The translations under genes were made by a program, and so were the position numbers. The notes under the pieces were generated by a model. It made no database searches, was not told where the DNA came from, and saw only the letters and a program-made list of their open reading frames with translations. A DNA stretch of 64,000 nucleotides from NCBI RefSeq assembly GCF_015863205.1, contig NZ_JACBXQ010000002.1:1-64000 (forward strand), given 5' to 3'. Source of the DNA: Facklamia lactis (lineage in GTDB: Bacteria > Bacillota > Bacilli > Lactobacillales > Aerococcaceae). Below are positions 33,466 through 42,649 of the stretch, piece after piece. Position 1 is the stretch's first letter; each line of letters opens with the position of its first letter.

Positions 33466-34908
33466 ATGCAGAATAATCGTTTAATAATTACCTTATTTGG
33501 GGCAAGTGGAGATTTAGCACAACGCAAGCTTTATCCTGCCCTTTATCAATTGTATAGAAAAAAAATAATTTCAAATCATTTTGCCGTTATTGGCACAGCA
33601 CGTCGAGAGTGGACAAATGATCATTATCGACAAATTGTGATTGCTAATATTATAAATCATTGTAAAGACAAAAAAGAAGCGATGATGTTTGCATCCCACT
33701 TTTATTACCAACCGCATGATGTTCATGACACTGATCAATATAAAAACCTGCAACAACTAGCAGAACAACTCGATCAAACCTACCAAACAGAGGGGAATCG
33801 TATTTTTTATATTTCCTTATCGCCTCAACTCTTCCCAATTATCACCAAACACTTGAAAACTCAAGGTTTAATCACAAATACTGGATATAACCGACTCATC
33901 ATAGAAAAACCTTTTGGCTATAGTGAAGAGTCTGCAGATTTACTGCAAAAACAATTGGAAGAATCTTTTGAAGAAAATCAAATCTACCGAATTGATCATT
34001 ATTTAGGCAAAAGCTTGGTCAATCAGATCTTACCTATTCGATTCAATAATCATATCATGAAATCAATTTGGACAGGAGAAACAATTGATCATATTCAAAT
34101 TACTTTGAATGAATCGATTGGAGTGGAAGATCGTGGCTCTTATTATGAAACAAGTGGTGTGAGTCGCGATATGATCCAAAATCATGCGCTTCAATTATTA
34201 GCTCTTGTGACAATGCTCGAACCTACCGCCTTCAATGCCTCTGAGATCCGTGATGAAAAAATTAAGATTTTAAAAAACCTTACCCTCTTTGATGGGTGGG
34301 ATCAAGCAGAATTAAATATTGTTAGAGGGCAATATGGTCCTAGTCTTGATGGTCAACACCCTGGTTATCGAGAAGAGAAAAATATTAACGAACAATCTTT
34401 AGTAGAGACTTTTATAGCACTGAAATTAAAAATAGACTATGGTGGATGGCAACATACTCCTATCTACATTCGTTCCGGCAAACACATGTCAACAAAACAA
34501 ACGGATATTAAAATTGTTTTTAAACAAATCAAAAAAGATATTCCCGCTAATTATTTACAATTTGAATTAGCTCCAAACCCTGGTATTCGCCTTTATCTTT
34601 CTCAGTCAGATTCCACTCATCAAGAAGAAATAATGCCCTTAAATCTCTTTTATACTGTTCCACCTGAGATTTGCTCAGAGCTTCCTAAAGATTATGAAAA
34701 ACTTATATTAGATTGCATTGAAGGCAATCTAAATAATTTTACTCACTATCTTGAAGCAAAATACGCTTGGCGTCTTATCGATCGAATTCAGCACTACTGG
34801 GCTCAAGAAGACACGGTTTGCTTTCCAAATTATCCAGCCCAATCTGACGGTCCCAAAGCTGGACAAGAAATAATATTAAGAGATCAAAAAAATTGGATTA
34901 ATAAATAA
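33466..34908 (+). CDS. zwf: Glucose-6-phosphate 1-dehydrogenase
   Basis: 480 residues from ATG at 33466 (MQNNRLIITLFGASGDL), after GGGGGTG; an upstream TTG/GTG-type start at 33442 lies within the leader. It oxidises glucose-6-phosphate to 6-phosphogluconolactone with NADP. The nucleotide-binding motif is ITLFGASGDLAQRKLYPALY, then RLIIEKPFGYSEESADLL, and the active site YRIDHYLGKSLVNQ with the catalytic His-Asp pair. The later domain has GVSRDMIQNHALQLLALVTM and the C-terminal WRLIDRIQHYW. It stands alone with its own promoter and terminator. Confidence 0.96.
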   Translation: MQNNRLIITLFGASGDLAQRKLYPALYQLYRKKIISNHFAVIGTARREWTNDHYRQIVIANIINHCKDKKEAMMFASHFYYQPHDVHDTDQYKNLQQLAEQLDQTYQTEGNRIFYISLSPQLFPIITKHLKTQGLITNTGYNRLIIEKPFGYSEESADLLQKQLEESFEENQIYRIDHYLGKSLVNQILPIRFNNHIMKSIWTGETIDHIQITLNESIGVEDRGSYYETSGVSRDMIQNHALQLLALVTMLEPTAFNASEIRDEKIKILKNLTLFDGWDQAELNIVRGQYGPSLDGQHPGYREEKNINEQSLVETFIALKLKIDYGGWQHTPIYIRSGKHMSTKQTDIKIVFKQIKKDIPANYLQFELAPNPGIRLYLSQSDSTHQEEIMPLNLFYTVPPEICSELPKDYEKLILDCIEGNLNNFTHYLEAKYAWRLIDRIQHYWAQEDTVCFPNYPAQSDGPKAGQEIILRDQKNWINK

Positions 34909-34918
34909 TCCTATAAAT

Positions 34919-34954
34919 GAACCCCCCTCTATTTGACTAAATAGAGGGGGGTTC
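34919..34954. terminator. GC-rich bidirectional terminator, zwf / nrnA
   Basis: A perfect 16-base stem, GAACCCCCCTCTATTT / AAATAGAGGGGGGTTC, with a four-base GACT loop sits between the convergent stops. The six-C/six-G core is unusually GC-rich for this genome. Confidence 0.82.
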
Positions 34955-34955
34955 G

Positions 34956-35930
34956 TTATAGTTCTTCTAAATACTGTTGATTGACTTCAATTAAAGCTTC
35001 AATTAATCGGTCGCGAGATTGCTTGTCTGTTGCGTTCGCTCCTGATGCCATTGCATGACCTCCACCATCAAAAGCAATCGCTACAGGATTAATATTCGGT
35101 CCTTTGGATCGAATTCTTGCTCGAAATTTCTCACTCTCACTAGCCTGCTGAATAAAAACAACCCAAGAAATTACGCCCTTAATCCGGCCAGGTATATTCG
35201 TAATGGAATTAGTCGCTTCTTCACTGATTTCATAATCGATCAGGTCTTTTTGATAAATAATAAGTGAGGCCACTCCATGTTCATGTTGCCTAATTCGCGA
35301 AATAGCTAAAGATTGAAAACGAAGCTCTTCTATCTCCAATTCATTAAAATAATTATTAATTGTCACATTATCTAAGCCATTCTTCATTAAATACCCTACT
35401 GAAAGAAATGTTTGATCCGTGGTATTAGAAAATTGAAAGCGGCCTGTATCTCCCACTATTCCTGCATAAAATAAATCCGCTACTTCTTTATTAATTGGCA
35501 AAACTTCAGAAAGGTGAATAGCCATTTGTGTCAATAATTCAGCTGTAGAAGAAGCATTCTCATCAACTATTTCTAAATCGCCATAAGAATCAACTAATAA
35601 ATGATGATCAATTTTTATTAAAGACTTCCCTTGCTTATAATTTTTTCCATCAATTCTAGGTTGATCTGCTGTATCAACCACAATTACGAGAGCATCCTGA
35701 TAGTCATCCCTAGTGACTTCATCCATTTTTCCTAACCATGCTAAACTTTCTCCAATGGTTCCTGCAGCTAAAACGGTTTTATCTGGATACGTATTTTGAA
35801 TCCATGCCTTAAGTCCTAATTGTGAACCCACAGCATCTGGATCAGGTCTTACATGACGATGAATAATAATGGTGTCATATGCTTTAATTAATTGATAGAA
35901 TTCATTGATTTTTTCTATATTGATAATCAT
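34956..35930 (-). CDS. nrnA: DHH-family nanoRNase / pAp phosphatase NrnA
   Basis: 324 residues. NrnA degrades 2-5 nt RNAs and removes the 3' phosphate from pAp. The DHH domain has IIHRHVRPDPDAVGSQLGLK, VVDTADQPR, and KIDHHLLVDSYGD, with metal-binding His and Asp residues. SSTAELLTQMA and AGIVGDTGRFQFSNT follow. The DHHA1 domain ends in FDGGGHAMASGANA. It starts four bases after the YtoI-like gene stop, the same order as ytoI-nrnA in Bacillus. Confidence 0.94.
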   Translation of the reverse strand: MIINIEKINEFYQLIKAYDTIIIHRHVRPDPDAVGSQLGLKAWIQNTYPDKTVLAAGTIGESLAWLGKMDEVTRDDYQDALVIVVDTADQPRIDGKNYKQGKSLIKIDHHLLVDSYGDLEIVDENASSTAELLTQMAIHLSEVLPINKEVADLFYAGIVGDTGRFQFSNTTDQTFLSVGYLMKNGLDNVTINNYFNELEIEELRFQSLAISRIRQHEHGVASLIIYQKDLIDYEISEEATNSITNIPGRIKGVISWVVFIQQASESEKFRARIRSKGPNINPVAIAFDGGGHAMASGANATDKQSRDRLIEALIEVNQQYLEEL

Positions 35931-35934
35931 GACT

Positions 35935-37266
35935 TTAAACCTCCTTGATCCTTTTATTTACCATTTGAGATTCTGTAAGGGCTTGTGCAACCAGTATATT
36001 TTCAATAAAAATTTTTACTTCTGTTGTGGCGGAACGACGATTATGATTTAAAATTTCAATTTGAAAATCAATCTGATTACCTAACTGAATCATTGTGAAG
36101 TAATTCAAATTAAAGGATTCTATCACATTATTGTGACCGGTTACATCTTTAACCTTTCGAATTGCTAGTTGTGTGATTAACTCACATAGACTGCCATAAG
36201 ACATAGATCCAAGCGTATTTACCATTTGCGGTTGAACTTCTAGACAGTAATCGTAATTCCGGTTATATGAATTTGGAGTAACTTCTTCAATATGCTTCAG
36301 TAATTCAGTTTCATAAGTATTAACAGTCTGTGTCTCTTGTTGAATATTTTGTAACGCTTTCATGACATCTTGACGCGAAATGACACCCAACAGTTGTAGA
36401 TTATCAGCCACAACAGGTATCATCTCAATATCTTCCCAAATCATTTTATATGACACTGAGGCAATGCTCATATGCAATTTTACTGTAATAACATTTTTAC
36501 TCATCGCTCTTTCAATTGAAACTTTCTCTCCTCGGCCAATTAAGTCATTAGCTGTTACCACCCCAACTAAACGGTTATTGTTAACGACTGGAAATCTTGA
36601 TAATCCTGTTTTTTCGGACTTTTGATGAAATATTTCAACTGTATCAGTAGGAGCTAAAGAAACTGTCTTATCAATCGATGTGTAAACTTCTTCAACTGTC
36701 ACAATTTCTTGTTTAATCATCTGTTCATTCATCGATTGATTAATTAAACTTGCTACAGTGTAGGTATCGTAGCTCGTCTTCATAATTGGAAGTTCATAAT
36801 GATTAGCCAAAGCTACCACGTCTGGATCAGCTTTAAATCCGCCAGTAATTAAGACTGCTACCCCATTCTTTAAAGAGTGACGATGAACTTCACTACGATT
36901 ACCGACAATGATCAACGAGTGATTCTCAAAATACTTTTCCATCGCGCTCAAGGTCATTGCCCCAATAATAAATTTCGATAAAGGCTTATTTAATCCCTTT
37001 TCTCCTCCTAATATTTCTCCATCGATTAAAGGTAGGATATCTGAAAAAGTTAAACTTCCAGCAATATTGTCTATTTTTTGTTCTATTCGAATAGTCCCCA
37101 CTCGTTCAATTGTTGAAACTAACCCTTCATTTTCTGCATCTTTGATTGCTCGGTAGGCAGTCCCTTCACTCATTTGCATTTGTTTTGCTAAACTTCTCAC
37201 TGAAATTTTACTGCCAATAGGTAATGATTGAATATATTGTATAATACGATCATGCTTAGTAACCAT
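35935..37266 (-). CDS. HTH-DRTGG-CBS-hotdog regulatory protein (YtoI-like)
   Basis: 443 residues, four domains. Residues 1-60 form a helix-turn-helix (SVRSLAKQMQMSEGTAYRAI). A DRTGG-like domain follows to about residue 180 (LSKFIIGAMTLSAMEKYF, AVLITGGFKADPDVVALANH). A CBS pair, which usually binds adenine nucleotides, covers about 190-310 (TGLSRFPVVNNNRLVGVVTA, MIPVVADNLQLLGVISRQDV). The C-terminal part is a thioesterase-like hotdog fold. This is the YtoI layout of Bacillus. The HTH suggests nucleotide-responsive regulation of unknown targets. A long palindrome overlaps its probable promoter. Confidence 0.85.
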   Translation of the reverse strand: MVTKHDRIIQYIQSLPIGSKISVRSLAKQMQMSEGTAYRAIKDAENEGLVSTIERVGTIRIEQKIDNIAGSLTFSDILPLIDGEILGGEKGLNKPLSKFIIGAMTLSAMEKYFENHSLIIVGNRSEVHRHSLKNGVAVLITGGFKADPDVVALANHYELPIMKTSYDTYTVASLINQSMNEQMIKQEIVTVEEVYTSIDKTVSLAPTDTVEIFHQKSEKTGLSRFPVVNNNRLVGVVTANDLIGRGEKVSIERAMSKNVITVKLHMSIASVSYKMIWEDIEMIPVVADNLQLLGVISRQDVMKALQNIQQETQTVNTYETELLKHIEEVTPNSYNRNYDYCLEVQPQMVNTLGSMSYGSLCELITQLAIRKVKDVTGHNNVIESFNLNYFTMIQLGNQIDFQIEILNHNRRSATTEVKIFIENILVAQALTESQMVNKRIKEV

Positions 37267-37280
37267 CTTTCGGCCTCCAT

Positions 37281-37329
37281 AAAAAACTTACAAAGTATTA
37301 TAAATATTATAACAGTTTGTAAGTTTTTT
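37281..37329. promoter_or_regulatory. 14-bp palindrome over the ytoI-like promoter: operator and/or terminator
   Basis: AAAAAACTTACAAA at 37281-37294 is the exact inverted partner of TTTGTAAGTTTTTT at 37316-37329, with 21 bases between. The spacer holds TATAAT-type hexamers and a second small inverted repeat (TTATAA-TAT-TTATAA). On the minus strand the hairpin ends in T residues, 30 bases after the ZIP gene stop, so it can terminate that transcript. It also encloses the likely -10 of the ytoI-like gene, just before its ATGGAGG site, and could be its operator. Confidence 0.6.
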
Positions 37330-37358
37330 ACCTAGAAAATATTAAAATAATATAACAG

Positions 37359-38174
37359 TTATCCCAATGCCACATCTAAAATCATCATGATCACAAATCC
37401 TACCATGAAACTTAAGGTGGCAACATCTGTATTACCAGAAGTTTGCGACTCAGGGATTAATTCTTCTACTACTACAAATATCATGGCTCCTGCAGCAAAT
37501 GATAAAGCATAAGGTAAGAGTGTTTGCATAACAAGAACAGCAGCTGCTCCTATAACGGCTCCAAAAGGTTCGACCAAGGCTGACATTTGTCCTAAATGAA
37601 AAGCCTTTCTTTTACTGCGTCCTTCAGCCATTAAAGGTAAAGATAAAGCAGAACCCTCTGGAATATTCTGAATCCCTATTCCTATCGCCAAAGAGATAGC
37701 CGATGCCAAAGCCGCCCCTTCAATTCCTGATGCCGCTGCTGCAAATGCAACTCCGATCGCCATACCTTCAGGAATATTATGAATGGTGACCGCTAGAAAA
37801 AGCATCCATGTTCTCGATAATTTTGAATCAGTTGGATCTGTATCCCCATGATCTCCTGCATAATGAAGATGAGGAACAAACTTATCAACCATTCTTAAAA
37901 AAATTCCACCTAAAACAAATCCGATTGCTGCTGGAAACCAAGTAGGAATTCCCACCAAATGCTTTTCAGCATGTGCCAAAGCTGGGGCAAGAAGCGACCA
38001 AAAGGAGGCAGCTGTCATCACACCCCCTGCAGCACCTTGCATCATTGCTAAAAATCGCTGATTAACCTCTTTGACAAAAAAAACAGTCGATGACCCTAGG
38101 GCTGTACATAACCAAGTAAATACCCCTGCTAATCCAGCTTGCACAATTGGATTTAAACTAAGAAAAAAATCCAT
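37359..38174 (-). CDS. ZIP-family divalent metal transporter
   Basis: 271 residues, about eight membrane helices. The two ZIP metal-site helices are explicit: VTIHNIPEGMAIGVAFAAAA and IGIGIQNIPEGSALSLPL. A His-rich loop before them (FVPHLHYAGDHGD) may gather metal. Bacterial members such as ZupT and the GufA group import zinc and often iron or manganese. GufA-type length and the N-terminal GLAGVFTWLCTALGSSTVFF fit here. It follows dinB by 12 bases on the same transcript. Metal specificity cannot be read from the sequence. Confidence 0.88.
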   Translation of the reverse strand: MDFFLSLNPIVQAGLAGVFTWLCTALGSSTVFFVKEVNQRFLAMMQGAAGGVMTAASFWSLLAPALAHAEKHLVGIPTWFPAAIGFVLGGIFLRMVDKFVPHLHYAGDHGDTDPTDSKLSRTWMLFLAVTIHNIPEGMAIGVAFAAAASGIEGAALASAISLAIGIGIQNIPEGSALSLPLMAEGRSKRKAFHLGQMSALVEPFGAVIGAAAVLVMQTLLPYALSFAAGAMIFVVVEELIPESQTSGNTDVATLSFMVGFVIMMILDVALG

Positions 38175-38186
38175 GTCCCTGCTCCT

Positions 38187-39305
38187 TTACAATAATAATT
38201 TTATAGCTTGTGGTTGATTTTTAGGATCAATAAAACTTGAAACTGAAATACCTAATAAACGAATATCTTGATCCAAATGGCCATGTTTTTCCCAAAGCTG
38301 ATAGGCTTGACGTAAAAGATATTCCTTATTATCAACCGGAGTTTCAAGATGGATCTGCCTCGTGATGGTTTGAAAATCATCGTATCTAATTTTAAGGGTT
38401 AACGTTTGGCATAGCAAGCCTTTCCCCTTTAACTTATCTGCCACTTTACTAGTAAGGTCTTTGATATTTTTTAGAACGGCTTCTTCACTCATTAAAAAAA
38501 CTCGAAAAGTGGTTTCTTTTCCTATCGATTTTCGTTCTCGATATTTTTTGACAGGCACATTATGAATGCCTCTCACTTTATAGTATAAAGAATGCCCCAT
38601 TTTTCCAAATTCTGTAATGAGTTCTTCTAATGAATAAGCCGCTAAATCCGCCCCAGTTCGAATTCCTAATGATTCAAAATGAGGAAGGGATTTACGTCCT
38701 ACCCCATAAAAATCTTCAATCGACAGTTGATGCAAAAAATCAATTGCTTCTTCTGGCCGAACAACAGTTATACCATAGGGTTTGTGGTAATCAGAAGCGA
38801 TTTTTGCAAGAAATTTATTATATGAAACACCAATGGAACAAGAAAGACCTATTTGATTTTTGATACGAATTTGTATCTCTCTGGCAGTTTGAAGACTAGA
38901 AATATTATCTTCCTTTTGTTTAGTAATATCCAGATAAGCTTCATCCAATGATAATGGCTCCACCAAATCAGTATAAGAATTAAAAATCTGATGTATTTCT
39001 TGGGAGACATCACGATAATAGGACCTGTTGCCAGGGATAAAAACAGCATGTGGGCAAAGTTTAAATGCTTCAAGTGCTGACATAGCAGAATGAATACCAT
39101 ACTTTCTTGCCTCATAGTTGCAGGTTGAGACAATCCCTTTTCCACCCGTTTCCCTTGGATGATGCGCAATCACTACAGGTTTATTGATTAAAGATGGATC
39201 GTCTCGCATTTCAATACTGGCATAAAATGCATCCATATCAACGTGTAGAATTTTTCTAGATATATCTGGAACAGGATCTTTAAAGGTTAAGATACCATAC
39301 TGCAT
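38187..39305 (-). CDS. dinB: DNA polymerase IV (Y-family)
   Basis: 372 residues from ATG at 39305 (MQYGILTFKDPVPD), five bases after AGGAGGG; an upstream start at 39326 would fall in the -10 element. Y-family marks: KILHVDMDAFYASIEMRDDP with the first catalytic Asp, STCNYEARKYGIHSAM, and PLSLDEAYLDIT with the second catalytic Asp-Glu. SIGVSYNKFLAKIASDYHKP and the little-finger domain follow. It copies past lesions without proofreading. A LexA box inside its promoter marks it as an SOS gene. Confidence 0.96.
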   Translation of the reverse strand: MQYGILTFKDPVPDISRKILHVDMDAFYASIEMRDDPSLINKPVVIAHHPRETGGKGIVSTCNYEARKYGIHSAMSALEAFKLCPHAVFIPGNRSYYRDVSQEIHQIFNSYTDLVEPLSLDEAYLDITKQKEDNISSLQTAREIQIRIKNQIGLSCSIGVSYNKFLAKIASDYHKPYGITVVRPEEAIDFLHQLSIEDFYGVGRKSLPHFESLGIRTGADLAAYSLEELITEFGKMGHSLYYKVRGIHNVPVKKYRERKSIGKETTFRVFLMSEEAVLKNIKDLTSKVADKLKGKGLLCQTLTLKIRYDDFQTITRQIHLETPVDNKEYLLRQAYQLWEKHGHLDQDIRLLGISVSSFIDPKNQPQAIKLLL

Positions 39306-39324
39306 TTTATCCCTCCTCAAGATC

Positions 39325-39354
39325 ATTATACAAACATCCGTTCGTTTTAGTCAA
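39325..39354 (-). promoter_or_regulatory. dinB promoter with LexA box
   Basis: Minus strand: TTGACT at 39349-39354, 18 bases, TATAAT at 39325-39330. Between them lies CGAAC-GGAT-GTTTG (39331-39344), which fits the Gram-positive LexA/DinR operator CGAAC-N4-GTTCG with one change. LexA bound here would cover the spacer and block polymerase. Confidence 0.82.
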
Positions 39355-39357
39355 GTT

Positions 39358-39402
39358 AAAACAAAAAGATCCAGGCTGATATACTTATCGCCTGAATCTT
39401 TT
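39358..39402 (-). terminator. Terminator of yajC
   Basis: Minus strand: AAAAGATTCAGGC pairs with GCCTGGATCTTTT over 13 positions (one G-U) with a 13-base loop, followed by TTTGTTTT. It begins 26 bases after the yajC stop and ends just before the dinB promoter. Confidence 0.78.
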
Positions 39403-39428
39403 ATATTTGGATATCATTTGCTCAATTT

Positions 39429-39842
39429 TTAATGCGTTTTGGGTTCAATAATGATGTCATCATCACTATTTTCATCAAGTGTTTCATCTTCTAAATTATT
39501 GTCTAAGTCATCTTCTACTTCTTCATCACTCTCATCAAGAGGAGAAAGATCTTCTACTTCTGTAGCAGAATCATTCCCTACACTTTGTTTCACATTAGCA
39601 ATCGCTTGAAGCTCAAAAGTTAGAAAAACTCCTTCACAATCTAGAACAACGATACCTTCGCTGGGATCTACTTCATCTACTAGACCATGTAAACCTCCAA
39701 TGGTAACCACTCCATCTCCTGGCTTAAGAGAGTCGATCAATTGTCTTTTAGCTTCGGCCGCCTGCTTTTGTGGACGAATCAGCATAAAATACATTAAGAC
39801 AAAAACAATGAGCATTGGTAAGAGACTAAAAATTATTTCCAT
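39429..39842 (-). CDS. yajC: Preprotein translocase accessory subunit YajC
   Basis: 137 residues. One N-terminal membrane helix (LPMLIVFVLMYFMLIRPQKQ) with the family RPQ motif, then the soluble YajC domain: SLKPGDGVVTIGGLHGLVDE and IVVLDCEGVFLTFELQAIAN. YajC joins SecDF and YidC at the Sec translocon. The last 50 residues are a strongly acidic tail (VEDLSPLDESDEEVEDDLDN), longer than in most relatives and probably disordered. It follows tgt, the usual order. Confidence 0.94.
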   Translation of the reverse strand: MEIIFSLLPMLIVFVLMYFMLIRPQKQAAEAKRQLIDSLKPGDGVVTIGGLHGLVDEVDPSEGIVVLDCEGVFLTFELQAIANVKQSVGNDSATEVEDLSPLDESDEEVEDDLDNNLEDETLDENSDDDIIIEPKTH

Positions 39843-39913
39843 TCATTCATTCCTCACTTTCTTTTCCTTATTTATTATAACAATTTTCCTTAATAGATGC
39901 CACGTCTTTACAT

Positions 39914-41065
<1,152 letters not shown>

Positions 41066-41070
41066 TTATT

Positions 41071-41859
41071 TCATTCTTTACTACTTAATTCTACTTCTAA
41101 AATAAAGGGAAACATCTTACCTGTTATGTAAAAACGATCTCCTTCAATATGAGCGATCCCATTGAGTGAATCCATTTCTTTTCGTTGCGCTTCAGTTAAA
41201 TCTAAAGACTGAATAATGGGGGCAAAATCGTAAGTAGCAATAACTTTTCCACTCAAAGGATCAATAGCCACAATTTCATTATTATACCAAATATTAGCGT
41301 AAATGGTACCTTCGACATATTCCAACTCATTTAATTGATCAATCGCTTTCCCTTGATAAGTCACTTCTATTTCTTGAATTCTTTCAAAAGTATCTATATC
41401 ATGCTTAAACAACTTTGAAGATCCATCACTCATCCAAAAAAACTTTTGATCAGAATCATAGGTTAATCCCCACCCCTCACCAGGATAGTCAAAAGTCTCT
41501 TCTAATTCATAGGTATTTATATTCCATTTAAAAAGGGTATTTTCTTTCCACGTTAATTGCCAAATAGCCTCATCCGTTATCGTAATCCCTTCTCCAAAAT
41601 ATTGCTTTTCTAAATTTAACTTTGTCTCTAGCAAGCCCGTGTTAAAATCAATAATTCCTAATTTCGATTCGCCATACAACCCCGTCGCCAAATATACGTT
41701 CTCATCTTTCCCCACTTCAAATCCTTGAGTAAAATATCGTTCGTTTACCGGATGGACCTTTATAAGTTCAATCTTTTCTTTTGAGGTTTGAGCAGCAACG
41801 ATTGGTGGATTGAGAAAAATTGTCAAAATAATCGCTAATACTTTCCATATGATTTTCAT
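41071..41859 (-). CDS. Secreted glutamine cyclotransferase-like beta-propeller protein
   Basis: 262 residues. A signal peptide spans residues 1-23 (IIWKVLAIILTIFLNPPIVA, likely cut after AAQ). The rest matches the glutaminyl cyclase family with a five-bladed propeller: VNERYFTQGFEVGKDENVYL, TGLYGESKLGIID, EGITITDEAIWQLTWKEN, YPGEGWGLTYDSD and LNELEYVEGTIYANIWYNNE, ending SLNGIAHIEGDRFYITGK. Relatives cyclise N-terminal Gln to pyroglutamate. The protein should act outside the cell. Enzyme activity is inferred from family. Its gene is followed by tgt 17 bases on. Confidence 0.82.
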   Translation of the reverse strand: MKIIWKVLAIILTIFLNPPIVAAQTSKEKIELIKVHPVNERYFTQGFEVGKDENVYLATGLYGESKLGIIDFNTGLLETKLNLEKQYFGEGITITDEAIWQLTWKENTLFKWNINTYELEETFDYPGEGWGLTYDSDQKFFWMSDGSSKLFKHDIDTFERIQEIEVTYQGKAIDQLNELEYVEGTIYANIWYNNEIVAIDPLSGKVIATYDFAPIIQSLDLTEAQRKEMDSLNGIAHIEGDRFYITGKMFPFILEVELSSKE

Positions 41860-41907
41860 ATGTCGACTCCTTTCTTCATTATTATAGAGTCTATCATTAA
41901 CTTAATC

Positions 41908-41935
41908 TTGAATCTAACATAAAGACTGGTAAAAT
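41908..41935 (+). promoter_or_regulatory. Promoter of plsC
   Basis: TTGAAT at 41908-41913, 16 bases, TAAAAT at 41930-41935, about 33 bases before the start codon. Confidence 0.45.
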
Positions 41936-41968
41936 AATGGATGAATAAGTAGCTGAAAGGACTATACT

Positions 41969-42598
41969 ATGACTTTTTACCAATTTGCAATTCGGATTTT
42001 ACAATTTATCTTTCGTCTTTTCAATGGCAAATCGTATGTCATTGGCCTTGAGAACCTCCCTCAAGACGATACCTATATTTTAGCAGCAACTCATCGCTCT
42101 TACTTAGATCCCTTTTATATCGTGATCAATTTATTTCCGGAAGAATTCTCCTTTATGGCAAAAGAATCTTTATTTAATAATTTCATTCTCAATAAACTCT
42201 TAAGAAAAGCATACGTCTTTCCAGTAAATCGAGAAAAACCCTCACCCAAAACCATTAAACATGGGGTAAAACAAATGACCGAAAATCAACTGAATCTAGG
42301 AATCTTTCCTTCCGGCTCACGGTATTCTACCCAGGTAAAAAGCGGAACAGCCTTTATCCAGAGACTTTCCAAAAAAGCAATTGTCCCCGTGGCCATTCAA
42401 CCTCCACTAACAACAGGACATTTCTTTCAACGTAAAAAAGCTAAAATTGCGATTGGTGAACCCATTATTTATGATGAGTCCGCCAATTATGATAAAGCAA
42501 AACTAGCAGAAATTGATCATCAAATTGCTCAAGCATTTGATAACTTAGACCAACAATTAGATCCTAGTTACCACTATATCCCTCCTACAAAAAAATAA
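41969..42598 (+). CDS. plsC: 1-acyl-sn-glycerol-3-phosphate acyltransferase (PlsC-like)
   Basis: 209 residues. The LPLAT motif HX4D is at residues near 52 (AATHRSYLDPFYIVI). Motif 2 is FSFMAKESLFNNFILNKLLR with FPVNREK; motif 3 is GIFPSGSRYS, where family members usually have FPEGtRs, so Glu is replaced by Ser; motif 4 is IVPVAIQPP. It acylates lysophosphatidate at the membrane to give phosphatidate. ATG after GAAAGGAC. It is a single plus-strand gene flanked by its own terminator. Substitution in motif 3 makes exact substrate uncertain. Confidence 0.85.
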   Translation: MTFYQFAIRILQFIFRLFNGKSYVIGLENLPQDDTYILAATHRSYLDPFYIVINLFPEEFSFMAKESLFNNFILNKLLRKAYVFPVNREKPSPKTIKHGVKQMTENQLNLGIFPSGSRYSTQVKSGTAFIQRLSKKAIVPVAIQPPLTTGHFFQRKKAKIAIGEPIIYDESANYDKAKLAEIDHQIAQAFDNLDQQLDPSYHYIPPTKK

Positions 42599-42601
42599 AG
42601 C

Positions 42602-42636
42602 AAGACACTATCTAGTGAGAGATTGGATAGTGTCTT
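42602..42636. terminator. Terminator between plsC and the M28 peptidase gene
   Basis: An 11-base perfect stem AAGACACTATC / GATAGTGTCTT with a 13-base loop, then TTTAAATTT on the plus strand. It lies between convergent stop codons. Confidence 0.78.
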
Positions 42637-42649
42637 TTAAATTTCCTGC

